Origin: Haematococcus lacustris
Lineage: Eukaryota; Chlorophyta; Chlorophyceae; Chlamydomonadales; Haematococcaceae
Reading direction: 5' to 3'
Assembly (NCBI GenBank): GCA_030144725.1
Contig: JASKMD010000026.1
Location: 12,030,547-12,094,546, forward strand
Length of the DNA: 64,000 bases
Positions 31,558-42,457 of the stretch are shown here, in pieces. A model generated the notes under the pieces. It was not told the DNA's origin, searched no databases, and was given only the letters and a program-made list of their open reading frames with translations. Position 1 is the stretch's first letter. Each line of letters starts with the position of its first letter. The translations under genes and the position numbers were made by a program.

Positions 31558-34443
31558 TCACTTGGCGTCGGCTTTGGGGGCATCGCTGCCGCTGGCGTCG
31601 TTGCCGTTCTTGTTGCGGTAGCCGCCATTGTCGTGACGACCGCCACGGCCACGGTCTCGGCCGCCGCCACCGCCACCCCGGCCACTGCCGCCGCCTTGAC
31701 CACCGCCACGGTAGTTACCACGGCCACCACCAGAGTGATCGTCACCGTGCTTGCCGTTGTTGTGACGGCCGCCGCGGCCACCTCCGCGGTGCTTGCCGCC
31801 ATAGTCACCGGCTTCAGATGCAGCACGTTTGTTTGGCACCTGGGGGTGAGCAGGGCGCAAAGAGCTTTGCGATGATGATCGGCGGAGTGTCCGGCCTTTG
31901 GTGTGTGCTAGGTTTGCACGCATAGGCTTGTCGGTGTCAGTGTCGCGGGTGTAGGTATCAATAGCACACGAGTACTCTGCCAGAGATTCAAATGAAACCC
32001 ATGGTTTTCCTGTAGCTGGGTTTACTTTGCACTGGTCTGCAATGCTAGACTTAAGTCCACGCATGTACCAGAGCAAGAGATCACGGTCTGTGGGTGTGAG
32101 TTCGCCTGCACGTGCTACCAACATCCTGAAGTACCTCAGATATTCTGGGGTTCTGGTTTGTTGCTTGATGGTGTGCAAGAGTTTGCGGGCTTGCATAGCC
32201 CTGTCACCACAAGGAAAAGCTTTGGTGAGTGTATCACGCATGAGTTCCCAAGTTGGTGTGCCTCCTGACAATCGCAGCGGTTGAGCTACGGAGAGCCAAG
32301 CTTGCAGTGCTTTTCCTTCAAGCAAGGGTAGGATGTGGCTAGGCCAGTCAGGTTGAGGTATGTTATTGCCTGTAAGATAGTCAAGGAACAGGAAAATGGC
32401 ATCCTCTGCAAACTGTCCACTGGCCCCAGAAAATTTCGCGGGTAATCCCGTTTTGACCGTGTGGGGTTTGTGTGACTGCTCTTTGGATTGAGGGGGGTCA
32501 CTTGCCTTTGTGGCGTAGTGGCACATGAGCGACTGCCACTGGCGGTAGTCCGCTCCAAACCCCATGGCTTTGTGGTTCCAGGCCTCGTCCGCGTTGAAGC
32601 GAGTGATGCTCAGGTCATAGTCCTTTCGCATGGCGTGCAACTGAGGAGCGGAGTGTTTCGTGAAGTAACGCTCACGCTCCTCCGGCACAACGCGGTACTC
32701 CTCTGGCATGATGGAGCTGGGAGGAGGGAGAGGCTCAAAAGTGGGCTTGGGGGGGCGAGGCCTGCTGGTGCCTGCCTGCTGAGCCACGTCAGCTGAGCCC
32801 ACGCCCGGAGCTACTTCCTGAACAGGGTCCGGGCAAGACGTGTTGTCGGGGTCGACGGCCATGTCCTCATGTTGTTGCGCAACGTGCCCAGGGGGAGTGT
32901 TCCGAGGGACAGGACCAAGCAGCTGCTCGTCCACCAGGCACATCGCTACACGCTCTTGGAATGCGGGATCATGGACCCTGTCCGGCGTGATGCGCTCGGT
33001 GACCCTCAAGTGGTCGTAGTTGTTGGTGACAATGGCCAAGAGGCCGGTCTTGTCACTGGCGATGGTGGCCTTGTGCACCGAGATTTGCCTGCGTAGCTGT
33101 TGCAGGCGCTGGCTGGCGGCCATGTCATCGGCACGCAGCTGAGCCAGGTCGTTTTGCGCACGCTCACGCTGCTGCCGCTCATCTGCAACTTGGCGTTGAA
33201 GGTGCTCAATGAAAACCTGTGCCTCATGCAGCTGTTGCTGCGTGTTGCCAAGCTGCTCCTCAGCTGCTTGGCGGGCTGCCTGCTCTGCAGCCAGGGGCTC
33301 TTTAGCTTGCAGCTGTGCTTGCTCAAACACATATTGTGTCGCAGCGTCGAAGTCTGGAGACTTCTCGTAGTGCAGCTTTGCTTGTCGCTGCTTGGCCAGG
33401 TCGATGTTGATCCTATCCAAAGCCTTTGACACCTCCATGAGGCTAGACCCTGCCGCCAGCAGCTGTGCGGCAGAGGCTTGAGCTGCTGCGCGCTCAGCCT
33501 CCAGTCGGCTAATGCTGACGGTAACCTTTGCCAGGTTCTCCTTGGCAATCACCGGGAGAGCCTTGGCCTTGTAGTTGTTGACTTGCTGCTGCAGCTTAAG
33601 GCAAGCAGCCTCTTTGTCCGCCAGGCGTGCTTGCACAGCAATGAGCTGCTGCTGCAGAGCGTCGACCTGAGCATCTGGAGGAGGGGCAATGGCGGCTTGA
33701 GCACTAGCGGCCTGCAGTGTCCTGACACTCTGCTTCAGCGAGCGGTTCTCTCGCTCCAGATGGTTGATGCGGTCATGGGTGGTGGTGTTTGGAGGCACCA
33801 CCACCGCAGCAGGTCTAAGCTGCGTCTGCCTAGTGGCAGCAGCAGCTGCTGCGGGCTGCTGTGTTGCGCTGGCTGGTTGCGCCGGAGGCGCTTGAGGCGC
33901 AGCGCTTGTTGCTGCAGGCGCAGCACTTGCTGGTGCACGCGGCGGCTGTTGCGCCGCGTCCGGCATGTTATCCATGGAGCTGTCCTGGTTGGCAGCAATG
34001 TCCAGCTCCACGGCCTGCACATAAGCACGCACCAATTGTTTGGCTTGTGTTGTTTTGTGCATAAGCCACTTGGTGATTGTGGGGTTAGCAAGCTTAAGTG
34101 TTGCACGTCGTCTCATGACAGGCTTGCCATTGAAGAACATGTGCAATAGGCGTGTCCTTGTTGACTTGCGCTTAACATGTTCATCAAGCAGCTGTGTGAG
34201 TGTGTGCATTGCGTCCTTCACCTCGGTGGTGAGGCCGCACATGGTACTGGCCGCGGCGTCGGCCCCAGGAGCTGTCTCCGGTGGTCCGGTGCTAGTGTCG
34301 TGCGACCCAGAAGTAGAAGTTGAGGTAACTTCTTGGGTTGACACCGACGCTGCTGGAGCCGCAGGGGTCCGGCCTCGGAGTGAGCCGCGACCCAGTTGCA
34401 CCAGAGCACGTGTTGCTTTGTGTGTCATCTGCGCACCAAGCAA
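31558..34443 (-). CDS. gag: Gypsy A Gag polyprotein (961 residues)
   Basis: Starts MLGAQMTHKATRALVQLG. An N-terminal Ala/Thr/Pro-rich region is followed by a long Gln/Ala-rich coiled coil (about residues 230-480). A retrotransposon Gag domain comes next (about 650-820, with LPAKFSGASGQFAEDAIFLF, ALQAWLSVAQPL and LRYFRMLVARAGEL). The C terminus is RGG-rich, replacing the usual CCHC zinc knuckle as a probable RNA-binding tail. It ends at TGA 31558-31560. Pol continues in the same frame without another stop, which points to readthrough expression. Gag should form the particle that packages the element RNA. Confidence 0.88.
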   Translation of the reverse strand: MLGAQMTHKATRALVQLGRGSLRGRTPAAPAASVSTQEVTSTSTSGSHDTSTGPPETAPGADAAASTMCGLTTEVKDAMHTLTQLLDEHVKRKSTRTRLLHMFFNGKPVMRRRATLKLANPTITKWLMHKTTQAKQLVRAYVQAVELDIAANQDSSMDNMPDAAQQPPRAPASAAPAATSAAPQAPPAQPASATQQPAAAAAATRQTQLRPAAVVVPPNTTTHDRINHLERENRSLKQSVRTLQAASAQAAIAPPPDAQVDALQQQLIAVQARLADKEAACLKLQQQVNNYKAKALPVIAKENLAKVTVSISRLEAERAAAQASAAQLLAAGSSLMEVSKALDRINIDLAKQRQAKLHYEKSPDFDAATQYVFEQAQLQAKEPLAAEQAARQAAEEQLGNTQQQLHEAQVFIEHLQRQVADERQQRERAQNDLAQLRADDMAASQRLQQLRRQISVHKATIASDKTGLLAIVTNNYDHLRVTERITPDRVHDPAFQERVAMCLVDEQLLGPVPRNTPPGHVAQQHEDMAVDPDNTSCPDPVQEVAPGVGSADVAQQAGTSRPRPPKPTFEPLPPPSSIMPEEYRVVPEERERYFTKHSAPQLHAMRKDYDLSITRFNADEAWNHKAMGFGADYRQWQSLMCHYATKASDPPQSKEQSHKPHTVKTGLPAKFSGASGQFAEDAIFLFLDYLTGNNIPQPDWPSHILPLLEGKALQAWLSVAQPLRLSGGTPTWELMRDTLTKAFPCGDRAMQARKLLHTIKQQTRTPEYLRYFRMLVARAGELTPTDRDLLLWYMRGLKSSIADQCKVNPATGKPWVSFESLAEYSCAIDTYTRDTDTDKPMRANLAHTKGRTLRRSSSQSSLRPAHPQVPNKRAASEAGDYGGKHRGGGRGGRHNNGKHGDDHSGGGRGNYRGGGQGGGSGRGGGGGGRDRGRGGRHDNGGYRNKNGNDASGSDAPKADAK

Positions 34444-34898
34444 ATGCTAGGGCAATTGGTCTTATGCGCTAACGATGCAAAATGAGCAAGTACGCTCTTT
34501 AGCAGTGCGCAAATGGTAAAACCACGAGCAACAAGCTAGCAATCGTGCGCAAAGTGCGTATAGCGCTAAAAAGCTTTTGCGTTCCCAGTAAAGGGTCGAC
34601 TTGGCTTTTAAAACGCAAAATGCAAGCACCCAGTTAGGGCGTTGTTGCAATACGCACGCCTGCGCCCTTACGGGTAGCAGTGGCTTGAAAAGCCGATGTA
34701 CTTTTAGGCAGTACAACGCCGCGAGAGCCCGCAGTGCGGAACTCTCAAGCACGCCCCGAAGGGTAGTGCGTGCTCGTCCCGAAGGGTGGAGCTAGAGGGT
34801 TAGATAAGGGGAAGCGGTGAAGGGGAGGGCGGGTGGGCGCTTGCACAGGAAGCGATGAACCGCGACACTTGGTCGCAACCTTCCGGTCGGACAACCAA
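34444..34898 (-). other. Gypsy A 5' leader with primer-binding site
   Basis: This untranslated leader lies between the LTR (ending at 34899 in element sense) and the gag ATG. Directly after the LTR comes TTGGTTGTCCGACCGG. Its TGGTTGTCCGACC closely matches the TGGTTTCCGACC next to the F 5' LTR, so both families probably use the same tRNA primer. Confidence 0.65.
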
Positions 34899-35184
34899 TG
34901 TAACAAAGGGGTGGCAGAACTGCTGCTCTGCCTCACCTTGTATGTCTTCCGTGTGAGTGGGACGCTCCTGCCTCGCGTTCCACAATCCGCTACTTCCGGT
35001 TGGGTGGCAATGTGTGTTACACAATGCCTCTGATAACGAGAATCCCCAACTCTCTAGCCGCCCTCGGCTAAATAGGCCAGCGGCCAGCCGTCACACGCCA
35101 CCGTCACCCTACTGGGAGATATGACGGTGGGATCTCATGCAACTGCTCGGTTATTTCCCCTAGGAAGAACCTCGCTTCGTTACA
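34899..35184 (-). repeat. LTR (286 bp) shared by gypsy A (as 5' LTR) and gypsy B (as 3' LTR)
   Basis: In element sense it starts TGTAACGAAGCGAGG (35184) and ends CCTTTGTTACA (34899). A PBS-like site follows on the A side. A polypurine tract (GGTCGGGGGGGA) precedes it on the B side. A second copy is at 57893-58179. Confidence 0.88.
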
Positions 35185-35821
35185 TCCCCCCCGACCTGGC
35201 CAAAACCCGTCCTCGGGAAAAAGACCAGGGGAGCATTGTCCACAGGTTAGCTACGCCTGGGAGGCTCCGAGTGCCAATGCTCTTACACAAGAAAGCTCCT
35301 GCAAGTGTTGGTTCATGACTCCAACACCCCATACAGACGAGGTAACTTGAGGGCATCCAGACAACGGGTGTCTGCGCGTTTTAGCATGCGTACGCGAGGG
35401 GCACTCGCCGATCGCAAGTACTTGAGGCAGCGTCCTAAGGTCCCGCACCACACTCAGCCTTTGTAAGCTCAGTGGGCCATACAGACGACCGTTGGTTCTG
35501 CGTGTACTTGTCGGGATCTACATACAGCGCCAAAGAAGACCCTGCACCACACTTGTGCACATGACACATGTGGGCCAGACAGACGGTCTCTCCGACTATG
35601 CAGGTGCCGGGCGATGGACTTCCGCATGCGTTGCATACAGCGTCGAGAGATGCTGCTCTCATCACACGTCGTGTGCTTGAGCCATACAGACCATCATCAA
35701 GACTATGCAAACGTCATGGGATATTCAAAGGAGCAGGACACGTTCACCGTGTGCTGACTTCCGATGCTTCAACACCAATTAGGTGTCGGCTGCCACCGGG
35801 CCAAGGTGAGCAGTAGGACTT
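35185..35821 (-). other. Gypsy B 3' untranslated region
   Basis: About 640 bp lie between the B pol stop (35822) and the polypurine tract. They contain repeated GGCCATACAGACGACCGTTGG and CCAGACAGACGGTCTCTCC-like segments. The same region occurs at 57253-57892 (plus) and 58180-58648 (minus, truncated). No ORF of note. Confidence 0.7.
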
Positions 35822-38800
35822 TTACACAAACTCGGGGAGAGGTTTGAGGCTGTCCTTGTATTCCTGGATGGTTGCCTTTTTGAGGTTACTTGCTGGTTCC
35901 CACGTGTCGTGCTCTGGGCCGTAGCCGGACCATCTAACCAAGTACTCATCCCTGCCTTGCTTGTTCTTCCGGTGCTGCAACAGGTGATTCACCGTGAAGT
36001 AGAGGCCGTCGCCTTCTTCAAGAGGACGAGGAGGCACCATCATCCCAGGTCCTGCCAAGAATGGCTTGAGCTTGGATACATGGAATACGTCATGTATTTT
36101 GAACGTCTCGGGGAGCTTTATCCTGAAGGCCACGTCATTCACTTTCTGTGTGACTTGGAAGGGCCCAATGTACAGGGGTAATAGCTTCGGGGACCCCGGA
36201 TTCTTGAACTTTAAGTGCTTCGTTCGAAGTAGCACTTCGCTGCCCACGACAATCTCGTTTTCGTCCCTGTGCATGAGGTCATAATAGGCCTTTTGACGTT
36301 TACGAGCCGCGTCTAATGCGAGCTTAGCCTTCTCCAGGTTGTCTTTCATGACTCTGGCAAAGTTTTGGGCGGCATTGTTTGTCGTGGCGTCGAGCTTTAA
36401 GGTTATCGGCACGTTTGGGTCCCGTACGTTGTACAGGCGAAAGGGGGTTGTCCCAATGGAGGAGTTATACGAGTTGTTGATTGCAAACTCGGCTGAGGAC
36501 AGGAATCTATCCCAATCCACGTACTCGACTCCGACGTAGTGCCGTAACATGTCTTCCATCACCTTGTTCATTCTTTCAGTCTGGCCGTCTGACTGAGGAT
36601 GAAACGCGGTGGACAAGCATTGCTTGGTTTGCATGATGTCGCACAGTCCTGAGAAGAACTGACCTCGGAAACGAGGGTCCCTGTCTGATATGATCTCAAG
36701 GGGCATGCCATGCAGCTTGAAGACATTGTCGTAGAAGAGACGTGCAACGTCTTCTCCATTGACTTTCTCGACGGTGGGGGCCAGGTGCACCATTTTGGTC
36801 AGCCTGTCCACAATCACGAGGATGGAGTCGTGTCCTGCTGCCGTCTTGGGCAGCTTAACCACGAAGTCCATGCTTACACTATCCCATGGGGCTTTGGGCA
36901 TTTGCAATGGCACCATTAGTCCGGCCGGCTTCTGGGTGCTGCTTTTATTGCGTTGGTACACGTGGCATCGTTTCACATAGTCTGCCACGTAATTGTGCAT
37001 GCCAGGCCACCAGAATCTATCTGATACAGCCTTGTACGTCTTTGCAATCCCTCCATGCCCGCTCATTGGGGTGTCATGAAGTTCATACAAGAGAGCCCTC
37101 TTGACGCCTTCTAAGTTCGGGACCACGACTCGGGAGCCATGATACCACAGTAGTGAGTTTTCACACAAGCGCAGGTCTATGAGGTTGCGTGCATCCTCAA
37201 ACCACGGATCTTGCCGATATCCTGATTGGATAGTGGCGATGGTGTCTTGTAACTCATCAGGGTCGGGATGTGTTTCCTCCAAAACGGCGGGAGCCTCTTG
37301 GGGCTTTCTTCCCGTTCGTGTCCGTTTCTTTGGCTCAAGTTGTTTAACCACCTCAGCAGGTTTAGGTGTTGGTGACTTGCCAGTCTTGCTGCGTGTCACG
37401 GCCATGAGCACTGCTGCTGTCTTGTTTGGTGGATACCGGGACAAGGGATCAGCAACGTTGATCCGTCCGGGTCTGTACTCCCAAGTGAGTTGCTTAAACC
37501 TTTGTAGGTACTCTGACCACCTGGTTTGTCTTCTCGAGAGGTTTGGTTGGGTGTTTATGTAGATGAGTGGGTTATGATCTGTGATCACCTTGAACTCCAC
37601 CCCCTCCAAATAGCATCGCCATGTCTTTAAGGCATGGACGACTGCCAAGAGCTCCTGCTCTCCTGTGGTGTAATTCACCTCTGCCGGTATCAAGCGTCTG
37701 CTTTCAAAAGCAATTGGATGACCATCTTGCATAAGCACAGCGCCGATTCCGGTCACGGATGCATCACAGATCACTTGGAACTGCTTGGAGAAGTCTGGCA
37801 GTGCTAACACTGGAGCGTTGGACAAGGCATGCTTGACACCTCGAAAAGCAGCCTCACAACTGTCATCCCAACACCATTGGACGTGAGTCTTGGTGAGGTT
37901 TGTCAGTGGTGCAACTAGTTTGGCAAAACCTTGTATGAAGGTGCGAAAATAGGTTGCAAGTCCAACGAATGAGCGGACGGACGCCACATCTGTGAGAGGT
38001 GGCCAGTCTACAATGCTCTGAATTTTTGCAGGGTCAGGACGAATGCCTTTTACACCTACAAGGTGACCGAGGAATTTCAGCTCGGCTCGTTCGAATTCGC
38101 ACTTTTTGAGCTTAGCATATAACTGGTTTTGTAAGAGGAGTTTGAAAACAACCTCCAAGTGTTTTGCATGCTCGGCTTTATCCTTGCTGAACACTAAGAT
38201 GTCATCAAGGTAGACCACAACGAATTTGTTGTGCTCTCTGAAGATATCGTTCATCACCGCTTGAAATGTAGCAGGTGCATTAGTCAAGCCGAAGCTTAAG
38301 ACTTTGAACTGATAATGTCCGAACGGCGTGCGAAAGGCCGATTTGGGAACGTCTTCAGGCGTGATGCGGATTTGATGGTAGCCTGATTGCAGGTCGAGGC
38401 TGCTGAACACGGTGGCTCCATGGAGGCGATCAATGAGTTGATCTATTCGGGGCAAAGGGTACTTATTCTTGATAGTCACCTTGTTGAGTGCCCTATAGTC
38501 AATGCACATACGGAGTGACCCATCTGCTTTTGTGACAAACAGGACAGGGGCGCCGTAAGGTGAGGAGCTAGGTTCGATAAGACCAAGAGCAAGAAGCTCT
38601 TTGATTTGCTTTTCGACCTCTGCGAGTTCCGCTGGCGACATGCGATACATGGGCCGAAACGGCGGTTTGGCTCCAGGCTCCAACGGGATTGTGTGAGCAA
38701 TGTTCCGTTCTGGAGGGAGCCCTTGCAGGTCGTCAAAGACTTGTGCATATTGTTTGATCAAAGCCTTGATTGGGGCACTGTATTCGTGTTCTTTAGCGGC

Positions 38801-39159
38801 TTTAGGTGCGATTGGTGTTGCGTTTGCAGCTGAGACATGGATCAGGGCCGCTTTTGCACCTTTTCGCATATCACGTTTGGCTCTGCTTAGAGTGCTGCAC
38901 GACAAACCGATGGTATTGGCTTGTGTGGTTACTGTTCTTGGTCTTAGCACAGCGCGTCGATTGTACGGGCCAGCGATTGTGCATGTTCGCGCGCCGTAAT
39001 CGATCACGCCTTTGTGGGCCAAAAGAAACTCGTCTCCAAGGATGATGTCATAGTTGAGGGGCATGTCAATTACAAAGCACGAGCATGTCTTAATGACACC
39101 TTGCAACTTGAATTTAACTGAGCATATGCCTTGGGTCTCACCATGTGAACCATCAGCTA
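35822..39159 (-). pseudogene. pol: Gypsy B Pol with chromodomain, 5'-truncated
   Basis: Nearly identical to gypsy A Pol but complete at the C terminus: integrase C-terminal [13 protein letters not shown] and a chromodomain ([18 protein letters not shown]) ending at TAA. It begins inside the protease region ([11 protein letters not shown]), because the left end of a TIR element replaces everything upstream at 39160. The integrase core Asp is intact (SMDFVV), but the zinc finger has CHVYQRNK, so one metal-binding Cys became Tyr. No gag is left. An apparent 1202-residue ORF adds residues translated from the TIR element and is not a real fusion gene. Confidence 0.92.
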
Positions 39160-39326
39160 AGGGCGCTATTCCAATGGGGCGAGGCGAGGCGAGGCGAGGC
39201 TCCATGTGGCTGCATGTGGCTTTTTTTGAATTTTGCGATTCCAATGCGGCGAGACAGGCGAGGCGAGGCGAGGTGTTCAAATTTTGACTAACCTCTTCGC
39301 TCGTTTCACTGCGTGCGCCCATCGCA

Positions 39327-39503
39327 ATGGATTCCTCATCCGATGACATTCCGCCCAGCAGCAGCAGCGGCAGCAGTGGTAACAGTGAAGCTGCATGGAC
39401 CCCTTTTGGCGGCCCGCGACCGCCGACCACCCCGCGCCTTGCGCATAGTCACGATGCTGCTGCCGCTGCCGTCGCTGGCAAAATGAAATTGAGCAGCTCT
39501 TGA
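39327..39503 (+). CDS. Small hypothetical ORF inside the TIR element (58 residues)
   Basis: Starts ATG GAT TCC TCA TCC GAT GAC and encodes a Ser/Asp-rich start, a serine run ([11 protein letters not shown]) and a Pro/Ala-rich end. It resembles the acidic N termini of some transposase-associated proteins but has no diagnostic motif. It could be a first exon. Confidence 0.2.
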   Translation: MDSSSDDIPPSSSSGSSGNSEAAWTPFGGPRPPTTPRLAHSHDAAAAAVAGKMKLSSS

Positions 39504-39835
39504 GTAGGCTGGTTATGTTTGTGCACCTCTGTGCACCTCTAGTGATTGTGCTTTAGCAAGGTGTTGGACGTGTGTTGATGCTCTGCGTTGGGCAGGCTAT
39601 GTTGGGACTCTGCTAGGAGCAGAAACTAAGGCTATGTTGGGACTCTGCTAAGAGCAGGTTGTATGTGTAGGGTTAGCCGTATGTGTAGGGTATTGCAGGT
39701 TGTGGTGCAACTCTGCTGGGTGGCGGGAATGAAGGTGGCAAGCAGCGCACGTGTAGATGTGCAAGGCAAGCTAAGCTAATCTCCGCGTGAGCGGGACAGT
39801 ACACGCCTCTGCAAGCCCTTCGCAAGCGGGACTAG

Positions 39836-40150
39836 CTAAACATTCTCCGCAAAGCGGTCAAAGCGGGCAAAGCAGTCAAAGCACAGCAAAGCACAGCAGG
39901 TGCCAGCACGCAGGTGCACAAGCTGAAGGCTGCTCCGCAAAATGTTGCGTGAAAACTGCGGTTGAGGGACATCTGCCGTTGTCTCCTCCCAGTCGCCGCT
40001 GTAATTAATGGCTGTCTTTCCGTCCTCTTCTATTGCAGCTATCACTACCCTGGCCAGGACTTCTTCCAGTTTTTCCACTAGCTGCTGCTTTGTCGCTGCT
40101 GATGCTACGTTGTGCAACCTAGACATGCTGAGCATCGCGCAGCCACTCGC
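39836..40150 (-). CDS. Hypothetical ORF inside the TIR element
   Basis: On the minus strand from ATG near 40140 the frame encodes SRLHNVASAATKQQLVEKLE, then EVLARVVIAAIEEDGKTAIN, YSGDWEETTADVP and a basic end. Composition is protein-like with a probable amphipathic helix, but no family was recognised. It may be a transposase exon remnant. Confidence 0.25.
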   Translation of the reverse strand, partial: ASGCAMLSMSRLHNVASAATKQQLVEKLEEVLARVVIAAIEEDGKTAINYSGDWEETTADVPQPQFSRNILRSSLQLVHLRAGTCCALLCFDCFARFDRFAENV

Positions 40151-40443
40151 CACCACCAGACTCGCCAAGCTGCCAGTTCTGAAAAACAGTCACACCTCGC
40201 CTGTGACCTCGCCTCGCCTCGCTGGGCCTGGAGGGGGGGGAGACGGCGAGGCCCCATGCACGCAAAAGTGGTGGCATGGGCATCTCGACCTCGCCTCGCT
40301 ATTGGAACCGCGAGGAGCGAGGTAGGGCGGTTGGGGGCGGTTAGAGGGACATGGAGACCTCGCCGCCTCGCCTCGCCGCCTCGCCTCGAAAAAGCACCCC
40401 ATGCACCTCGCCTCGCCTCGCCTCGACATTGGAATAGCGCCCT

Positions 40444-40855
40444 TACACAGGAGCCGGTTTTATGATGCATGGCAAGTACATGACACACATCACGCCAATC
40501 CTTTCCAATGTCATTTAGTAAGCTGCCGAACAGCCCAACGTCTCAACATCATCTGTGGGTGCTGCACAGCAGGGAAGCAAGGAAGCTCAACACATTCAGC
40601 AATTGTTTTTACGTGTCCCACAACGTTGGTACCACGTAAGCTGTTGCTTGACGGTCAAGCGATCGTGGACATGCTTGTACACAAGAAAAACGAGCTGCTT
40701 CTTGTTGTCGCTCAGCACCGCCTCTACACGGGCTTGCATCTCGTCCAAGCCCCTGCCCTCCCAATCAGAGCTGCGCTAGGGCCCACGCAGCTGCACCAGG
40801 GCCCATCCCCGCAACTGGCCCCACCACCTACACCCACTGCACTATCTACCAATGA
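40444..40855. other. Unannotated stretch
   Basis: Mixed-composition DNA between the TIR element and the next ORF. Short plus-strand frames exist but lack recognisable motifs or splice logic. I see no supported feature. Confidence 0.4.
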
Positions 40856-41635
40856 CTAACACCCTTGACCGCAATGGGCGGGGCAGCCACCCTGGTGCCT
40901 GGCCTGCCCGCTTTGATAGGGCCGCACCGGCACTATTGGCATGGGCTGCCTTGCCCGCTGCCCAGCTGACACGCTGACTGCCTGCTGCTGCTGAGCTGTT
41001 GGTGTGGCTGCAACTGGCGCCTCCACCTGGCCTGCACAGTGTCGCCCCTCTGCCTGCAGCAGCTGCCTCCACGCCTCAGCCTCAGGCAGGCTGGCCCGCA
41101 CCTGCTCACGCATGAAGGCTGCCCGCTCACTGTCACTGGCCAGCTAGAGCTTGACATGAGCCACCACCCCTGACATGCTGCTATCAGGCACAACGTTGGA
41201 GCTCTCCTCTACTGAAATGCCCTGGGTCAGCCCAGGCCCCTGCACCAGCAGCTGAGCACAGCAGGTGCCATCCTGGCTGCCTGCATGACCAGCAGCTGCG
41301 TGTTCACCAGCTATTGCATTTCTTTGCGCTTTGCAGTCGCTGGGACAGCTGGCTGTGACCTGATGACACTGCCTTGTGAATAGACAGGGCAGGTCTGCTT
41401 TGGCTACCCCTGCTGCCAGGTAGGAGCTGTCCAGGTAGCCAAGGGGGGCCATGCCATACAGGCTATTAGCCACAGCGTGACCTGGAAGCGCTTCTAGTAG
41501 CTCCACCAGCAACGATTCTGGCAACTGAACCAATGCCTGTCCAAGCTGCCTTGGCGATGGTCCCAACACCTGCACACAAGCAGATGGCTCTATGGCAGTC
41601 ACAGGCGATACACCGGCATTGGCATGGACTACCAC
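40856..41635 (-). pseudogene. Hypothetical ORF with one in-frame UAG
   Basis: The frame runs on the minus strand from 41635 to a TAG near 40858, with a single internal TAG at 41141-41143 (AAG CTC TAG CTG GCC). Before the stop: VLGPSPRQLGQALVQLPESL and MAPLGYLDSSYLAAGVAKAD. After it: LASDSERAAFMREQVRASLP, EAEAWRQLLQAEG, and a Cys-rich end (GGCPAHCGQGC). Coding character is maintained on both sides, so it may be a young pseudogene, readthrough, or an intron-containing gene. Family not recognised; the domain style recalls Gag-type proteins. Confidence 0.35.
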
Positions 41636-41639
41636 TCAA

Positions 41640-42457
41640 GCCGTCGCCTAAGCAAAGTTTACCTTTACACGGCAGGCGCTTAAATGTGGGAGGAGGGTAG
41701 GGCTAGAGCGATGGCTCCCAAGCAAGCGAGTTGCCTCGAGCATGCCTGCACATTGTGTCGACATTGTGTTGTCAGTTAGAAACCAGCAATGTCAGTATCA
41801 CTGTCACTGAGTACTTCTTGACCTTGGTGCTGTTAATGAATTGGATGCTTCACCTACTACAACAACAAGGTGACATCACATCACATCAACATAACAACAC
41901 AACACAACCTCAATGTTGGCTGCTGCTCTATGCCGCTGCCGCTTTTCCTTGCAATCACCGAGTATGCTACACATGTCATGCTAGCGACGCACACCTGCTG
42001 CCTGGAGTCACACCATGCTGCATCTGCACGCAAACAACATGTAATGCACCTGGACAAATAACATGTCATGGACATGTCATGGAGTTGGGCTTGGCTGCCA
42101 CTCCAAGCGCCTCCGAGCTGCTGCTCCTAGCTGCTCCTCCTGGCTGCTGCTCCTGGAAGCACTTGGCTGTTGCTTCTGGCTGCTCCTTGCTGCTCCTAGC
42201 GGCTGCTCCTGGCTGCTCCTGGCTGCTCTTGGCTGCTCTTGGCTGATCCTGGATGTCGCAATGGCACCTGTCAGACCTGCAACAAACAGGTGGCATCCTT
42301 GCAATTAGGTTGTGCACTAGGGGCCACTCAATTGCACTCACCTTGGCTCTTGGTTGCTTGCGTTCTCCCGCTCCACTATGGTTGCTGGCACCTGGCTGCA
42401 CCTCCTGGCTGCTGACGACACGCTTCACCTACCACACAACAGCTGACTCCTCGCTGC
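41640..42457. other. Unannotated stretch with TGGCTGCTCC repeats
   Basis: Ordinary mixed DNA with a degenerate CTCCTGGCTGCTCCTGG/CTTGGCTGCT repeat at about 42110-42250. No convincing ORF. Confidence 0.5.

Larger units (their letters stand above)
39160..40443. mobile_element. TIR element with GGCGA-type subterminal repeats (1.28 kb)
   Basis: The left end AGGGCGCTATTCCAATG (39160-39176) is exactly inverted at CATTGGAATAGCGCCCT (40427-40443). Next to both ends are GGCGA/GCGAG or CCTCG repeats (about 39178-39275 and 40195-40426). Both sides are flanked by TA, or by TAA/TTA if the terminal A/T is counted outside. The left flank is gypsy B and the right flank is unrelated, so the target duplication cannot be confirmed. 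Short TIRs with TA/TWA flanks recall PIF/Harbinger or Tc1/mariner types. No transposase was recognised, so it is probably non-autonomous. Confidence 0.75.

Noticed and set aside
39160..39430. N-terminal extension of gypsy B Pol (starting MVGGRGPP)
   Set aside because: These residues are translated from the TIR element, not from gypsy, so the fusion is not a real protein start.
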